Part shown: positions 53,101 through 56,100 of the stretch, one piece after another
Position numbering within the stretch: position 1 is the first letter of the stretch
Layout: each line of letters opens with the position of its first letter
Assembly: GCA_936440205.1 (NCBI GenBank)
Contig: OW387145.1
Coordinates: 16,119,396-16,183,395, forward strand
DNA: 64,000 bases
Origin: Lepidonotus clava
Taxonomy: Eukaryota > Annelida > Polychaeta > Phyllodocida > Polynoidae
Direction: 5' to 3'
Notes under the pieces: generated by a model
What the model was told of the DNA's origin: nothing
The model's database searches: none
The model's input: the letters and a program-made list of their open reading frames with translations, nothing else
Program-made: the position numbers and the translations under genes

Positions 53101-56100
53101 TCAAGGATGAGCAAAACGGCACAAGTCATGTTTCGGGTAATCTCCACCAAATGAACTATTGTTAATGTTTGATTTAAGACTGCGTAAGGTTCGTGTATAT
53201 CCAAGTCTTCATGAGTTGTTTTTCCAGAATGCCTGAGTAATTCAGACTGCGTTTAAAGTTTGTCCGTTCACTTCCCAATAGTTCAAAAGAAATGAACGAT
53301 GAGGGAGCTTCTTAATATGAAAGGGTTTTTATTCAATAAACATCTCATCCCGAGTCAAAGCCACCATGTATAAGTCTTCATCAGTCCACCTCCCATCTCC
53401 TATCAGCAATCAACCACATTTAGAACACGAGTTGCTCCAACACCTTCTAGACCATTCTAGTACTCAGCTCTATCACAATCCTATGTCCGAGGTAATGGGT
53501 ATTGGTAAACTCCAGTCTGTTACACGGAGCCGATGTACTTACTCCAAGTATAACTCCTTGGCTAAACTTACTTAGCTGACATTCTCACTAAAACTAACTG
53601 CTCCCCACTTTGCAACACCTTTTATACTGGTTAACAGGTGGCGCTAGGAGCGCAAGATATTTCTTTCTAAGAGTAGACTAGAAGTAGACTTGCTAAGCCT
53701 GATCCTTGTTGGATTATATAACATGACAATATATTAAAAGTACTAAGCCATTAGTACATCATGATCAAATCAAATAGGTTTTTCTAAGGATGGATGCACT
53801 TCCGTTAATTCCAAAATATTGCTTCGAATAACAATGCTTTGGTAAATGCACTTTGCATTGTTAACGTTAGGCCCAAATGTTGCTGGAAATAATATTCCAA
53901 TACATACATCCAACATGCATATGGGTATATTGAACAATTGATATTCTCGGCGAAGCTCTAGGAGGCATGAAGTCGATTGCCAAGAACTTCCTGGGACTTG
54001 TCTGATAGTGTTTTAAAAATTCCTATAATAAATGTTTTCTTTCAATATTTTTTGTCAACAAAATTTCTTCCTAGAAGCCAGCACAAAATATTACTTTGCT
54101 TATATCAACTGCTGTTTGAACGAGGAATATAAGATGTTGTAAGCAATGGATCAGTTGAAGGACCTAGAGACTGGAGAGAAGGGTTAAAGCTCCTCAGTCT
54201 GAATGACTCAGTTTATCATTCTCATTTGGACCTTAGATGATGGGGTACAAGGACTTTGTTAAATGGCCCTTGCATGTATGCCATGATTGGGCTAATTGAC
54301 ACAGGTAGATTAATTAATCCTAAAATGACAGAGTCTCTTCTCCTTGTAGGAGTGCACGGGTACTCATCCTATGTACCTAGGTCCACAGCTCAGGGAACAG
54401 TTAGATAACAGTTGGTTACATTGTCGGTGGTCACACTGATGGTCAATGTGACTGATACACCCATCCAGTCAACATGACCGGGACACCATCTAATCCCAGG
54501 CTGCCAAGCACATGGCCCTTGTCTATATATTATGATTTGTTTACCAATTAAATTCCCTAAACCAAATATCAATACTGCTGATAATCTACCTTAATTACAA
54601 TAGGTTTTACTGATTACTGAGGTTTTGTTGACTAACTGATGAACCACTTATTTGTTTGCACAAAATGAATGCCACTTGTTCCTATGTCATATTGGGGGGT
54701 TGCTTAACCTAATATGACTGGGAAGAGGTGGCAGTTTACAGGAGCTTTAGTAGTGATCAGCACATGGTCCCCCATTTGACTTGTCCATATGAATTTTATG
54801 TAACTATTTCGGCAGGGAATAAAAGGCAGGGCACACTGGTCCTGTGACACACTCTTCACCTTGGTGCCAGTTTGTGTTGGTATTTATTTCTCCTACATAT
54901 TTTCTAGATCTCCTGCTCCCACCTACCTATACCCATTTCCAGACCACCCCTACACCATCTCCTAGTTACCCATTCTCTGACCCCCCAGGACTCATCATTG
55001 CCGAACTACTTTCCACCTCCCCACCTGCTGATCAACTATAACCCACTCCCCCACCAGGAGTCTAGATACTTCAATGTGCATCTCCTGCTTGCCACTGATA
55101 TTTATACCATGCGAGAAAAGTGATAAAAAATGATGAAAAAATCTTTTGACATCTTTTCCATGCCCGTCAAGGTGTCCCTAAAAGACAAGGTGGAGTCGCT
55201 GACCCCTACCCTCCGCCTGGACGTGGGTCAGACGGCCCTGGAGGAGGTGGAGAAACAGCTGGTCGGGGTGGCCAGGGCCGTACTACACAACAGTCAGGTC
55301 GTCGTCGTGTGGACAGAGAACCGGCACACAGACATAAAGTATGGAAACTTTTCAAATACAGCAAGTATTCTATTATCAAGCTCCCATATTATATGCCGAA
55401 TGTTTATCAACAGGTATCCGAATTTGAAAAGTCGTTATTTCAGGCAATACAATTTGACAGGGCTATTTAATGATCTATGCAGTAAAGCTTATAATGGTAT
55501 TTGATTCGCTCTCTTTAACATTTCATACAAAGGAATTTCTTAACGCTCTTTACTCCTGTAATTGTGTATCTCTGAAATACACAGAACGCGACTCGTAATA
55601 CTACACTATGTCTTTTTCAGAGCTGATTATCGGGTTCAAGACATAATCCGCCAGTTGTTGCCTCAGGCCACCCGTATACGGATCACGCCCTCGGTGAGGG
55701 GGGTGGTCAGCTCCGACAGGGTGCTGGTAAGTTCATCTCCAGAATAGTGCGAAAACTTTCAATACCTGTTAATTTACATAATATTATATACTGGGATTTT
55801 TCTAGAAATGTAACTGAATATTTTTCCAGAAATATAAGCTGAATTGTGCATACTCTAATCGCCCTATACAAAGGCGCATTTCAATATACTACTTAGAATG
55901 AACAATAGCGTATACAGTGGTCACTAGTTTTGTACTTTTTGTGCTGGCAGCGAAATCCATGAAGAACTAATTCAACTGGCAAGTTTAAGCTTTACGACTT
56001 TCCTGATCAGGTCAAACAAAATAATATTTAAAGAATTGTAAACAATCGAATACAAAAACGGTGCATTACTTCTCAGTTATGACATGAGGGTTGCCGCTGA

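Larger units (their letters stand above)
33491..53758 (-). mobile_element. Envelope-bearing Ty3/gypsy element 2, 20.3 kb, very young
   Basis: Two 607-bp direct repeats bound the element and look identical, which implies a very recent insertion. The flanks are both TCAT (33,487-33,490 and 53,759-53,762), a 4-bp target duplication as made by errantivirus-type integrases. On the minus strand: 5' LTR, candidate primer site, gag, pol, accessory ORFs, env, then 6.9 kb without sense-strand genes before the 3' LTR. Gag, pol and env read open, so it looks whole. The size is two to three times the usual for Ty3/gypsy. It lies in intron 18 of the ABCC-like gene, 20 bp after the splice donor, antisense to that gene. 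Confidence 0.93.
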
